A stretch of DNA of 64,000 nt from Dyadobacter sp. LHD-138 (GCF_030929615.1 NZ_JAVFVU010000003.1:186001-250000); one strand, 5' to 3'. Shown: positions 36,329-44,353, numbered from the stretch's first letter. Numbers and translations: made by a program. The notes: generated by a model from the letters alone, not told the origin.

Positions 36329-36874
36329 ATGAAAAGCATCATCGTAGCAACAGATTTTTCAAAAAGCGGAGACAATGCGATACGTTATGCCGTAAATACA
36401 GCCTACCGCTCAGGAGCCAGGTTAGTCCTTCTTACGCTATACAACCCATCACTGTTTGCCTTCAATGCCAGTGTTTCCGCTGCATCTGCAGATGTCCGGC
36501 TTGCTATGCAAATCAAGAGATTAGCGGCGGCCAAAGAGATCATTGCCAACACCTACGCCCTTCCTGTGGAATTCCACCTGATCTCCGGAGATTTCATACG
36601 GGATGTTAGGCAATACGTTGATCTATACAGTGCCAACACGCTGGTTATCGGCATGGCAACAAACGCACTCGAAAAGGATTTGCTAGCGCATGTACCAACT
36701 ACTGAGCAATCTTCAAAACTTTCCATTGAAGCGCTTTCCGCTAAAAATTGTTTTGGTGTCAACCGTATTTATTTCTCCCCGGAAATCCTTCATGAAATAC
36801 AGTATAACCTCTCTGTTAAAATTAAAAATTTCGCCAGAGAACTGGGGGCCACCGTTGGTCATTTTCAAATCTGA
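36329..36874 (+). CDS. Universal stress protein, second domain cut short
   Basis: Residues 1-130 form a UspA-type alpha/beta domain: MKSIIVATDFSKSGDNAIRYA at the start and NTLVIGMATNALEKDL near 108-123. The usual Bacteroidota form has two tandem Usp domains of about 280 residues, like the gene at 41.2 kb. Here the second domain begins (FGVNRIYFSPEIL, then FARELGATVGHFQI) and stops at residue 181. The usual ATP-loop motif GxxGxS is not evident, and the segment after EKDLLAHVPTT is divergent. It probably still encodes one domain. It begins the operon leading to the LytS/LytTR pair. Confidence 0.7.
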   Translation: MKSIIVATDFSKSGDNAIRYAVNTAYRSGARLVLLTLYNPSLFAFNASVSAASADVRLAMQIKRLAAAKEIIANTYALPVEFHLISGDFIRDVRQYVDLYSANTLVIGMATNALEKDLLAHVPTTEQSSKLSIEALSAKNCFGVNRIYFSPEILHEIQYNLSVKIKNFARELGATVGHFQI

Positions 36875-36944
36875 GCAAGCACTTAAAAAAATGTGGATAC
36901 CTGGGCCTATTGATAGCGTTCCATCTCTCTTTTAGCAAACAGAC

Positions 36945-37196
36945 ATGAAAATTTTTATAGTTTGCAAACCAAATTCGGTAATGATACCAGGCAATAGTAT
37001 CAGGCCGGAAGCAGTAAATTTGTTTAACGATGTTTTAGATGCGATAAGCGATTTGATCTATTGTAAGGTAGATATGATGATCATAGAAAGTGATATCGTC
37101 TCGGATCATAATCAAATTCGTGATTTAATAGCCTATGTTAATAAGGATGTACGTGTTGTCTTTACGTCGTCCCCGATTACCGTGATTAACGCATGA
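36945..37196 (+). CDS. Small unknown protein coupled to the histidine kinase
   Basis: An 83-residue protein that I do not recognise, with mixed alpha/beta composition and no signal peptide. It begins MKIFIVCKPNSVMIPGNSI and ends VRVVFTSSPITVINA. It starts 70 bp after the stress-protein stop and its stop overlaps the kinase start by 4 bp (ATGA), which supports that it is translated. A short Usp-like or receiver-like fold is possible from its strand pattern but cannot be claimed. Confidence 0.5.
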   Translation: MKIFIVCKPNSVMIPGNSIRPEAVNLFNDVLDAISDLIYCKVDMMIIESDIVSDHNQIRDLIAYVNKDVRVVFTSSPITVINA

Positions 37197-38329
37197 CTCG
37201 CAAAATTCATAATTCAGATCTGGTCGGTATGAACAACCCACGCACTAAACTGATCACAAACAGAAGCAAGACAATAATCCTGGCTTCAATTTCCTTTGTG
37301 ATGTTTTATATTTTTCAATATATGTTAGACCCCTATGACAGATTTTGGAAGAATTATTTTACGAGACCAGTTACGGAACTGCTAATTGAGTGGTTTGTAT
37401 CGATGTTGTTTTGCGTCCTGATATCTATGTCGAGTATTTCCATTCATGAAAAATTGAACAAGTCCATTCCCTGGATCGAAAAGCCATTGGTGCGCCTGGG
37501 AATAGAAACCTGCCTGAATATTGCAAGCGTCGTTTTGCTGATTTTCACACTTTTGATCTCCATGTCGTACCTAATCGCAGATGGTCACGGGGGGTATAGT
37601 GAACATGAAATGACCATTGCTTATTGGCAATGGTCAACAGTCAGCATCTTCATAGCCCTCATCATTAGTGCCATTCATACAGGAGATTACCTGATCATGA
37701 ACTGGAAAAATGCGGATCTTGAAGCAACAGAACATAAGCTAAAATCTGCGGAGCACAAGCAGGCAGCAGCAGAAGCCGAACTGCAAGCGCTGAAACTACA
37801 ACTGGATCCTCATTTTGTTTTCAATAACCTCAGTGTACTTTCAGAGCTCATTTTAGAAGATCAACAACTTGGGTACAACTACTCGGAAAACTTCTCAAAA
37901 GTCTACCGCTACCTGCTGCTGAATTCAAAAAGAAACCTGATCACACTTGAAGAAGAATTAAAGTTTCTCAACGCCTACATCTTCCTTCTTGAACACCGGG
38001 CCGGTAGTCGGTTAGAATTCGAGATCCAGGTTGATAATGCCCATTTAAGTTTGTGTCTGCCGCCCATGACGCTGCAATTGTTAATTGAAAATGCCATGAA
38101 ACATAACAAGTTTGTAAAAACCAACCCCTTAAAAATAAAGGTTCACAGCAGTCAAAATATGGATCTGATCGTTTCTAATTCCATCATCCCTCTGGAAAAA
38201 AAAGGGGTTTCTTCCGGAATCGGGCTACATAACATCATACAGCGCTATCTACTTCTTTCAGATCGGACTCCCGAAATAAATACAAATGACAATTTGTTTA
38301 CCGTATCCATTCCATTATTGAAACCATGA
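37193..38329 (+). CDS. LytS/YehU-type sensor histidine kinase
   Basis: A 378-residue membrane kinase. Four hydrophobic segments (about 28-45, 64-82, 108-130, 147-165) are followed by a coiled-coil linker and the His_kinase (PF06580-type) domain, with phospho-acceptor His207 in LDPHFVFNNLSVL. The ATP-binding part has LCLPPMTLQLLIENAMKHN and the G box SSGIGLHNI. No separate sensor domain is seen, so the membrane part is the likely sensor. It overlaps the response regulator by 4 bp. Confidence 0.94.
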   Translation: MTRKIHNSDLVGMNNPRTKLITNRSKTIILASISFVMFYIFQYMLDPYDRFWKNYFTRPVTELLIEWFVSMLFCVLISMSSISIHEKLNKSIPWIEKPLVRLGIETCLNIASVVLLIFTLLISMSYLIADGHGGYSEHEMTIAYWQWSTVSIFIALIISAIHTGDYLIMNWKNADLEATEHKLKSAEHKQAAAEAELQALKLQLDPHFVFNNLSVLSELILEDQQLGYNYSENFSKVYRYLLLNSKRNLITLEEELKFLNAYIFLLEHRAGSRLEFEIQVDNAHLSLCLPPMTLQLLIENAMKHNKFVKTNPLKIKVHSSQNMDLIVSNSIIPLEKKGVSSGIGLHNIIQRYLLLSDRTPEINTNDNLFTVSIPLLKP

Positions 38330-39081
38330 TTAAGCATATATTGATTATCGAAGACGAAAAACCCAATGCAGCCAGGCTAAAAAGGCTGATCTCGGTCGTG
38401 AAACCTGAAGCGCATATTCTGGACGTTCTGGAAAGCGTTTCTGAAAGTGTTGATTGGCTTTTGAAAAACCAGTGTCCTGATTTAATTATGATGGACGTCA
38501 GGCTCGCCGATGGACTTAGTTTTGAAATTTTTGAGAAGGTGCATCCAAAGTGTCCCATCATTTTCACCACGGCGTATGACGAATATGCAGTCCGTGCGTT
38601 TAAATTTAACAGCATCGACTATCTTCTCAAACCTATTGAGCAGGAAGAGCTCCAAAATTCCTTCCAAATGGTTGAAGAAAAACAGCAGAATGATACGACT
38701 AAATCCATTGAGGGCCTGCTGAGCCAAATGAATAAAAAGGAGTATCGAAGCCGGTTTCTGCTGCCCTACCGCGACGGGTTTAAAACCGTACTCGTCAGCG
38801 ACATTGAACACATTTATTCCGAGCTTAGAATTACAAAGGCCAGGTTAATAAATGGGACAGAAGAAACACTGACCCAAACCCTGGAAGAGCTCGATCAGCA
38901 GTTAGATCCCAAATACTTCTTCCGGGCTAACCGACAATACATTGTACACATTGATGCGATTAAACAGGTACATAATTACTTCAACGGAAAACTCAAAATC
39001 GAACTGGCAAAAAACCCAGAAATCGAAATTATAGTGAGCAGGGAAAAAGCTTTGTCGTTCAAGACCTGGATGGATTTTTAG
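38326..39081 (+). CDS. LytTR-family response regulator
   Basis: A 251-residue regulator. The receiver domain (1-120) has acidic residues Glu9/Asp10, phospho-acceptor Asp57 (LIMMDVRLADG) and the conserved Lys in LLKPI near residue 104. The LytTR DNA-binding domain spans about 142-250, with the typical RANRQYIVHIDAIKQV block. It is the partner of the overlapping LytS-type kinase. The paired 21-bp-pitch repeats at 35980-36183, between its operon and the RND efflux operon, are its most likely targets. Confidence 0.95.
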   Translation: MIKHILIIEDEKPNAARLKRLISVVKPEAHILDVLESVSESVDWLLKNQCPDLIMMDVRLADGLSFEIFEKVHPKCPIIFTTAYDEYAVRAFKFNSIDYLLKPIEQEELQNSFQMVEEKQQNDTTKSIEGLLSQMNKKEYRSRFLLPYRDGFKTVLVSDIEHIYSELRITKARLINGTEETLTQTLEELDQQLDPKYFFRANRQYIVHIDAIKQVHNYFNGKLKIELAKNPEIEIIVSREKALSFKTWMDF

Positions 39082-39235
39082 TTTTTAGATATGGTGTCTT
39101 TAATTCTGCCAGCTCCTTCCAGCGAGATCATCTAAAATGATTAGTACTTCCCGGTATACCAATCCATCAAACAGGCATTGGGTTGGAATAATTTAGAGAA
39201 CCTGGTGAAAATAGCCGGAAGGTTAAATTCCCTAC

Positions 39236-39380
39236 TTTCTTTTAATTTCAAACACATCCATTTGGTTCAACTTGCCACGGAGCAATCGCGCACCTAACAA
39301 ATCAGCCTTAACTAAAGATTGATCGGAAATCCAACCGGCTACTATGGGTGATGCAAGCAGATCGATATCATCTATTGCTG
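39236..39380 (-). pseudogene. C-terminal remnant, possibly of an adenylate/guanylate cyclase-type protein
   Basis: Directly after the DoxX gene a different frame on the same strand reads about 48 protein-like residues without its own start (LLASPIVAGWISDQSLVKAD, then LLGARLLRGKLNQMDVFEI) before a stop. The ending LGxxxLRGKxxxxxVFEI resembles the end of class III nucleotide cyclases (LGEVRLRGKEEPVEVYEI-like). It is not a complete gene. The family guess is tentative. Confidence 0.35.
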
Positions 39381-39781
39381 AACAGCTTCGCGTCCAAGCT
39401 ATATTTCCCGCCACCCGTAAAAATGAATACCAAAGCCAGTAACACGAAAAGAAACGGGTGTTGTTCTTCGTACCAGATTCTGCCGTTCCCAATAAAAAAG
39501 GTGATGTACAGCATTGTGCCTGCTGTGATTAAACATGCGAATCGTGTGATTAAGCCGAGTGTGAGCAATATCCCTGCAACCAATTCTGAGCCTTTTCCAA
39601 AATAGACCATTGTCAATGGAGAGGAGAATTTCTTAAAAGCATCCCATTTGGCATACTCCTCGATTTTTGTTGCATCGAATATTTCCCAGCCATGATACAC
39701 TAAAAACAGCCCCACGATGATCCTGACAAATGTCAGACCGATTTCCTGAAACAAACCCGTTGCTGATAAAAATGCTTTCAT
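39368..39781 (-). CDS. DoxX family membrane protein
   Basis: A 137-residue four-helix membrane protein of the DoxX/DoxD-like group: TFVRIIVGLFLVYHGWEIF near 18-36, YFGKGSELVAGILLTLGLITRFACLITAGTM in the middle, and FLFVLLALVFIFTGGGKYSLD at the end. The family is often linked to thiosulfate or redox-stress metabolism, but most members are uncharacterised. It is monocistronic in this view. Confidence 0.9.
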   Translation of the reverse strand: MKAFLSATGLFQEIGLTFVRIIVGLFLVYHGWEIFDATKIEEYAKWDAFKKFSSPLTMVYFGKGSELVAGILLTLGLITRFACLITAGTMLYITFFIGNGRIWYEEQHPFLFVLLALVFIFTGGGKYSLDAKLFSNR

Positions 39782-40167
39782 GATGTTAAAGTCTGTCTAA
39801 ATATCGCAGTGTTTTTTGCAAATATCGGTAATCATCCTTCCATTTTAATCATTTAGGTGTTGTGTTTGTCATTGACCGTAAAGCGCACGTATGGATCTAT
39901 GCCATTAACCTAGGGTTACCACAAAAGAAGTAAGAAGCGGCATCATTTCCGTCACATCCGTTTTACCCCGGTCTTTGTTCGCGTCTCCAAGAACAGCATT
40001 TTCTAACGATGCAATGATTTCCTAACAAACACAGAGAATTTTACACTGTTAAAATAAAGAGTAACTCCGCTTATTCATTCAGTCCATATAATTCAACATG
40101 CGCCTTGTTAGCTTCACTTTCATAGGCAAAGGAAACCTTCTTTAAATCGTTCATCGGCTTAGTAAGA
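39782..40167. other. 386-bp region with two coding remnants
   Basis: On the minus strand 39905-40021 is open and reads as the end of a protein (EIIASLENAVLGDANKD, then MMPLLTSFVVTLG), closed upstream by a TAG at 40022-40024. At 40071-40154 another minus-strand frame reads MNDLKKVSFAYESEANKAHV and ends ELYGLNE. Neither is recognisable, and both look like 3' ends of lost genes. Confidence 0.4.
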
Positions 40168-40845
40168 TCAAATGCTCCACCCTCCACTATTGCCCCCCGG
40201 TGGCTGTCCGGCCTCTTGCAACAACACCAGGAGATCCTCATCGGGCAGATTACGAAAATCCCGATAAAACTCCCCCACAGCGTGAAATACCGAAGGCTGC
40301 TCCAAGATAACGACCTGATCGGCATGTTTAAAAATATTGTAAAAATCATGGTTTGCCGCAACCGGAACGGCAACAATGATTCGCTTGGGATTTCTTGTTT
40401 TACATAACAGAATTGCCGAAGCAATGGTCGCGCCGGTAGCAATTCCGTCGTCAACAAGGAGCACAGTCCGCCCCTTCATTTCAGGTAAGGGTCTTCCGCC
40501 ACGAAAGCGCGCAATACGCCGCTTAACTTCTCTGGACTGCCTGTCGATGATGCTCCTTTTTAACTCCTCGTCTAAATTTTCCCATTGTCTGCTAAAACAA
40601 ACAAAGTCGCCTTCGGCTATGGCCCCCATAGCGACCTCTTCACTACTAGGATCTGGCAGTTTCTTTGCAATGACAACAGACAAGTCGCCCTTCAAAATTT
40701 TGGCTACTTCATAAGCAACCTGTACACCCCCTGTGGGGATACCCAGAACCAGTGGGCGGGTGTCGTGTATCTTTGTTTTCAAAAGGACACCCAACCGTTT
40801 TCCTGCGTCAGTTCTGTCTGTAAAAATTGCCTGATACCCGATCAT
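40168..40845 (-). CDS. Phosphoribosyltransferase family protein
   Basis: A 225-residue type I PRTase-fold protein with the PRPP-binding motif VLLVDDGIATGATIASA near 128-144 and the preceding GIPTGGVQVAYEVAKIL loop near 35-51. The hood region (about 60-110) is long. Stand-alone proteins of this group occur beside stress and universal-stress genes and their substrate is unknown. The C-terminus (QPPGGNSGGWSI) is low-complexity and abuts a remnant in another frame, so the original end may have been altered. Confidence 0.88.
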   Translation of the reverse strand: MIGYQAIFTDRTDAGKRLGVLLKTKIHDTRPLVLGIPTGGVQVAYEVAKILKGDLSVVIAKKLPDPSSEEVAMGAIAEGDFVCFSRQWENLDEELKRSIIDRQSREVKRRIARFRGGRPLPEMKGRTVLLVDDGIATGATIASAILLCKTRNPKRIIVAVPVAANHDFYNIFKHADQVVILEQPSVFHAVGEFYRDFRNLPDEDLLVLLQEAGQPPGGNSGGWSI

Positions 40846-41150
40846 ATCTCAATAGTTTTCAACATCTTAACTAATATGTCACTAAAAAAACACCTCGCAT
40901 CCATGCCATAATTCAAGACAAATAAAAACAAAGCGTGAGATTATTCCTTGAATCGTGGAACAAAATACTCGACTGGCTTCTGGCACGAATTTTGGTACCA
41001 AATCCGATTTTCCTATCCCCTCGAACAACGTAAAAAAAGCTCGACAGACACGGTAAATCAATGTTTCAAGAACCCCGTGCCTTAGCAAAAGACCCGAGAG
41101 TCATCTCTGTAACCAGCTTTCAAATTCCGCAACGCACCTACCATTAAAAC

Positions 41151-41987
41151 CTACGACAAGTCTGGCAGCGACAGCAAAGGAATTGGTGAATCGTAAATGA
41201 GTTTTTTTGAAATACGCTGACGAAACAACGAAGAGAAAAATCCATGTTGTCTGTGAATTGTTACGATCATAGACGCATGAAACTCATGCGACAAAGCCAA
41301 AATACGATCAGGGATATCCTCCCCCTGAACAAAATGAAAATTGGGATTGTAACCCGCCAGCTTGCTGCGTAAATTTGAGAGCAGGCCGCGCTTTTGATCT
41401 GAAAGTTTTTCCTCTTCATCTGACTCAACATGCGCCACATGTAAATCTGCATTAAATGCACCCAATAGCTCTAAAAGCTGATTGGCCGTCTCGGTAGGCA
41501 AATCGCCATGAAGATCTGCTGAGAACATAATCGAGCCCAGCGGTTTTCCGACCCCTGCGTCTCCGGGCACCATCAATACGGGAAATTCGCTTGTCCGCTG
41601 TATGCTCGTGGTGGTACTGCCCAGCAATAATTTTTCAATAGCCGATTTCCCGGATATACCCATGACTACGATGTCGATTGCCTGCTCCCTGCAAAAAGGG
41701 TTGATCCGGTCTGATAAATGGGCATCTTCGGCAATCAAATCAATTCTTACCTGGCTCCCCAGCATGGGTTTGAGCCGGTCACGTATCAGCCTCAATTGTT
41801 GCATACTGTCCGTATAAATCTGATTGCCGTCCAGCGTTGCAGGCATATCTGTGCCGACAATCACAGTCTGATAAACGTGGTATAAAACAACGCGGTCTAC
41901 TCTCAAGGGGCCTGCCAATGCGCAGACATATTCGGCTGCACGAAAGGCGTTTTCCGAAAAGTCCGTCAAAATAAGTATCGCTTTCAT
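41151..41987 (-). CDS. Universal stress protein with two tandem Usp domains
   Basis: I take the ATG ending at 41987 (MKAILILTDFSENAFRAAEY) as the start, because it gives the exact Usp N-terminus; the longer frame adds 45 unrelated residues. The 278-residue product has a first UspA domain (1-145, with IDIVVMGISGKSAIEKLLLGSTTTSIQ carrying the GxSGKS-type nucleotide loop) and a degenerate second one (150-278, SIMFSADLHGDLPTETANQLLELL). Such proteins respond to stress or energy limitation. The neighbours (phosphoribosyltransferase, copper-binding protein) fit a stress-island setting. Confidence 0.9.
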   Translation of the reverse strand: MKAILILTDFSENAFRAAEYVCALAGPLRVDRVVLYHVYQTVIVGTDMPATLDGNQIYTDSMQQLRLIRDRLKPMLGSQVRIDLIAEDAHLSDRINPFCREQAIDIVVMGISGKSAIEKLLLGSTTTSIQRTSEFPVLMVPGDAGVGKPLGSIMFSADLHGDLPTETANQLLELLGAFNADLHVAHVESDEEEKLSDQKRGLLSNLRSKLAGYNPNFHFVQGEDIPDRILALSHEFHASMIVTIHRQHGFFSSLFRQRISKKLIYDSPIPLLSLPDLS

Positions 41988-42294
41988 ATAAGAATCATTT
42001 ACTGATAAAAATACAATGGTTATGCGTACAATTTTTACCTTAACAACGATCTCGACAACCAATATTCTATCGACATCTGTCGATTTGGGGGGCTGAAACA
42101 AACACAAAATTATAACCATCATCCCTCTTTTTCATTTTGTCCTGACAACCTGTTATTCAGTGCAGTCGAACTAAATACTCTTATAAAAATCCTGATCCAA
42201 ACCTTTCTCCCACGCCATAAAATATCTGATAAATACACCGGCTGTCCCATGATAACCTTTTCGTCACTGGCATAGTTTTTTGATTATTTTAATC

Positions 42295-42398
42295 GTTAAT
42301 CTTAAGGAGTGGCCTGAAAACGAAACCGTTTACCAGACCTGAGAATGAGATCCTCATAACTTGATCTGGACAACGCCAGCGAAAGGACATAGGTTAAC
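42295..42398 (+). ncRNA. TPP riboswitch (THI element), orphan
   Basis: The hallmark sequences of the thiamine pyrophosphate aptamer are present in order: GGAGTGGCC (42306-42314), ACCTGAGAA (42337-42345) and CTTGATCTGG followed by ACAACGCCAGCG (about 42360-42380). The P5 stem CTGG/CCAG and an outer P1 stem (GTTAATC at 42295-42301 with GGTTAAC at 42392-42398) can form. A terminator hairpin follows at once. No thiamine synthesis or transport gene lies downstream, since the next gene encodes a cysteine-rich copper protein 580 bp away. The inner P2 pairing looks imperfect, so the element may be decaying. Confidence 0.82.
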
Positions 42399-42400
42399 AG

Positions 42401-42438
42401 GGAGGTTTCCTTTGTAAAAGAGGGCAACCTCCTTTTTT
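42401..42438 (+). terminator. Terminator hairpin of the TPP riboswitch
   Basis: GGAGGTT (42401-42407) pairs with AACCTCC (42426-42432) and is followed by six T (42433-42438). It lies 3 bp after the aptamer and is the expected expression platform for transcription termination when TPP is bound. Confidence 0.8.
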
Positions 42439-42439
42439 A

Positions 42440-42980
42440 TAAAGACGGATAGTTCAACTCTTTAAAACTATATTTTTCGCCTTTGCGCTCTTGATTGTGC
42501 TGTTTGAAAGAAGAAATGCTAGTTTGGCACCATGAATTTTGGCCGCATAGGTGTAAGCCTGAGCTTCGCAAAGTGCAACCGGCGCCTGGCATAATTCGTC
42601 GCTTTGATACGATATCGAATCAAAACAGTCCTTCCACCCCTGGTTGGTGAGTCACCCGAAATAAAAGGACATGCCGTGACAGATCGGGTGCCATCCAGCG
42701 CGTCTCCATCGCTGTCAGCGGAAATAACAACAGATTGCTTTTATTATCTATTTTATATGGTGAAAGAAAACGATATCTGCGTAGTCCTGGTTACCTGGTC
42801 CAGCCCTCTATACTGTAAAATTACAGTTCTGTCACCGGGAAATGCAGGTGGAAATAATGCTGCTCTGCTCTGTCTTTTTTGACCACGTACTTCGAAGATA
42901 TTCCGAAAATTTCTTCATCCAAATTATCGACTGGCACAACTATTTGCAAGGTCTCAATGTAATCATGTTGGACTTAAAAC
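42440..42980. other. 541-bp stretch after the riboswitch without a recognisable gene
   Basis: This is where the riboswitch-controlled gene should be. Only short frames are seen: ATG 42533 gives about 20 codons (MNFGRIGVSLSF) before a stop, and a 92-codon frame at 42604-42882 has unlikely composition. No ThiC, ThiS, TenA, PnuT or TonB-receptor sequence is visible. It looks like degraded DNA. Confidence 0.5.
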
Positions 42981-43331
42981 ATGCCGCTTATGGACACGAA
43001 AATCTATCGCAGCTGCATAGAAGCCTGTTTTCTATGCGCTGCTGAATGCGAAAACTGTGTGACCGAGTGCCTCAAAGAGGACGACATTAAAATGCTCTCA
43101 TTATGCATCGCGCTAAATCGTGAATGCGCTATCGTTTGCAGCGCTACGGCGAGACTGCTGAGTATGGGTAGTACAAACGCCGCCCATCTTTGCCAGGCCT
43201 GCTCTGAAATCTGTGACTTTTGTGCCGCAGAATGCGAAAGAAATTCCGAAATGGATCATTGCCGGCGTTGTGCAATTGAATGTAGCCGATGCGCGGAGGA
43301 ATGCCGCCGGATGATGGTCCATTACATGTAA
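42981..43331 (+). CDS. Cysteine-rich four-helix-bundle copper-binding protein (Csp-like)
   Basis: The 116-residue protein carries 19 cysteines in CxxxC and CxxC spacing along predicted helices (SCIEACFLCAAECENC, then CQACSEICDFCAAEC, then CRRCAIECSRCAEEC). This is the pattern of the Csp copper-storage proteins (DUF326), which line the core of a four-helix bundle with Cys and store many Cu(I) ions. No signal peptide is present, so it resembles the cytosolic Csp3 type. The ATG at 42990 (MDTKIYRSC) is an equally good start. No copper exporter or regulator is adjacent. Confidence 0.9.
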   Translation: MPLMDTKIYRSCIEACFLCAAECENCVTECLKEDDIKMLSLCIALNRECAIVCSATARLLSMGSTNAAHLCQACSEICDFCAAECERNSEMDHCRRCAIECSRCAEECRRMMVHYM

Positions 43332-43398
43332 CAACGGCATAATTCCGTAAAAGCGAAGAAGTCCCGAACTGGCAAAGATTCCTACAAAAGCAAACGCA

Positions 43399-43445
43399 GT
43401 AACTAACAAACGCAACTTTCTGAGAGCGCTGCGTTTGTTAGTTAC
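43399..43445. terminator. Perfect 16-bp inverted repeat downstream of the copper-protein gene
   Basis: GTAACTAACAAACGCA (43399-43414) and TGCGTTTGTTAGTTAC (43430-43445) are exact complements around a 15-base loop, followed by GATTTTAT. It starts 67 bp after the Csp stop and is a probable terminator, possibly bidirectional. Partial further copies of its arm (GCGTAACTA) occur just outside. Confidence 0.65.
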
Positions 43446-43597
43446 GATTTTATCTGCGTAACTATCTGCATTCCATGCCCCTTCCTAAGGTAGATTCCGG
43501 TGGTGACGGTCTGATGTTTTTTAAAAATAAAATACGCATACACAATGTGGTATAATTTTTATCTTCCAAACAGTTATAACAAAATTCGCATAAAATT

Positions 43598-43786
43598 ATG
43601 CCGTAGACAAAACGCCGGTATCCGGACTCGATGAAGAATCTGTCGGCAGATGTGAGAGAAAAAGCGATAGAGATCGCCAACACGGTCCTGGAAGATCGAC
43701 ATATGGATGAAGGCATTGCAATCGCAACGGCGATTAGCTGTGTCAAAGACTGGGAAACCAACCGTGGAAAAGGGACGGTAAAATAG
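43598..43786 (+). pseudogene. Small conserved protein with an in-frame TAG at codon 3
   Basis: Reading from ATG 43598 gives M-P-stop-T-K-R-R-Y-P-D-S-M-K-N-L and then an uninterrupted frame to TAG 43784-43786 (ADVREKAIEIANTVLEDRHM, then EGIAIATAISCVKDWETNRG). Small Bacteroidota proteins of about 60-80 residues that begin MPW-T/N-K, followed by PDSMKNL-x-x-x-VR-x-KAIEIAN, are known to me, so TAG at 43604-43606 most likely replaces a TGG (Trp) codon. Initiation at the internal ATG 43631 would still give a 51-residue product. Function of the family is unknown. It is not part of an evident operon. Confidence 0.65.
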
Positions 43787-44353
43787 AGAAACGGATCTCA
43801 TACAATCCAAACAATCCTAGAAAAGGACCTATGTAACAGGGAGGATACTATCAAAATGCTAAGTATGGAATCTTTCTTATCAAATGCTATAATTCCAAAT
43901 TTTTCAGAGGTGGAAAAAATAAGTTTTTGGTGGTCATCAAAGCTTTCACGACCTAACAAAACCCATTAACGAATTTACCGCCAAAAGTAGGGATGACCCA
44001 ATCCGCCACGGAATCAGGTGGTCAATGCTTCCGAATTCTCCACTAAAATTGACAGAACGATTTCTAGCAACATCCATAAAATACAATTGTTTAATTTCAT
44101 ATTGTTGTTGAATCTGTCGTGAAGTTTTGTTTCTATTTATGCTTAATCAAGCGTACGGCGGTTTGACTCAAAGATTAAGCCCCCTGTCTACAATGTAGAG
44201 AGAGGGCCTTTTTCAGTGTCGCAATGATATTAGAAATACAAAAGGGATTGAACAAAAAAATTGACCTGTCTTTATTTGATTCGGGGCATTGGTACGCATA
44301 TTGTCAAATTTATATTTTGTCAGGCGTCGACCTCCTGTAATCCGCTAAAAGTT
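43787..44353. other. 567-bp intergenic stretch with one terminator and a doubtful micro-ORF
   Basis: An ATG at 43858, 13 bp after GGGAGG, opens a 38-codon frame (MLSMESFLSNAIIPNFSEV) ending in NKTH. I do not recognise it. The sequence AAAGGAC-x-TA followed by TAACAGGGAGG resembles the DNA just after the TPP riboswitch at 42382-42405 and may be a copy of it. Nothing else is evident apart from the terminator at 44179-44213. Confidence 0.35.
44179..44213 (+). terminator. Rho-independent terminator-like hairpin
   Basis: GCCCCCTGTCTAC (44179-44191) pairs with GTAGAGAGAGGGC (44195-44207) with two mismatches and a 3-base loop, then CCTTTTTC. On the plus strand it would end transcription coming from the small genes at 43.0-43.9 kb. 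No annotated gene immediately precedes it. Confidence 0.6.

Noticed and set aside
40882..41088. 68-codon minus-strand frame between the PRTase and Usp genes
   Set aside because: No similarity to a known protein, no ribosome site, and not followed by a coupled gene.
41151..42122. Longer universal stress protein with 45 extra N-terminal residues
   Set aside because: The extra stretch is hydrophobic random-looking sequence; MKAILILTDFS at 41987 is the expected Usp start.
42604..42882. 92-codon frame downstream of the TPP riboswitch
   Set aside because: No family resemblance, poor amino-acid composition, and it begins after the terminator, so I do not regard it as the riboswitch-controlled gene.
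43113..43415. 100-codon minus-strand frame opposite the Csp gene
   Set aside because: It is antisense to a 19-cysteine protein with clear family features.
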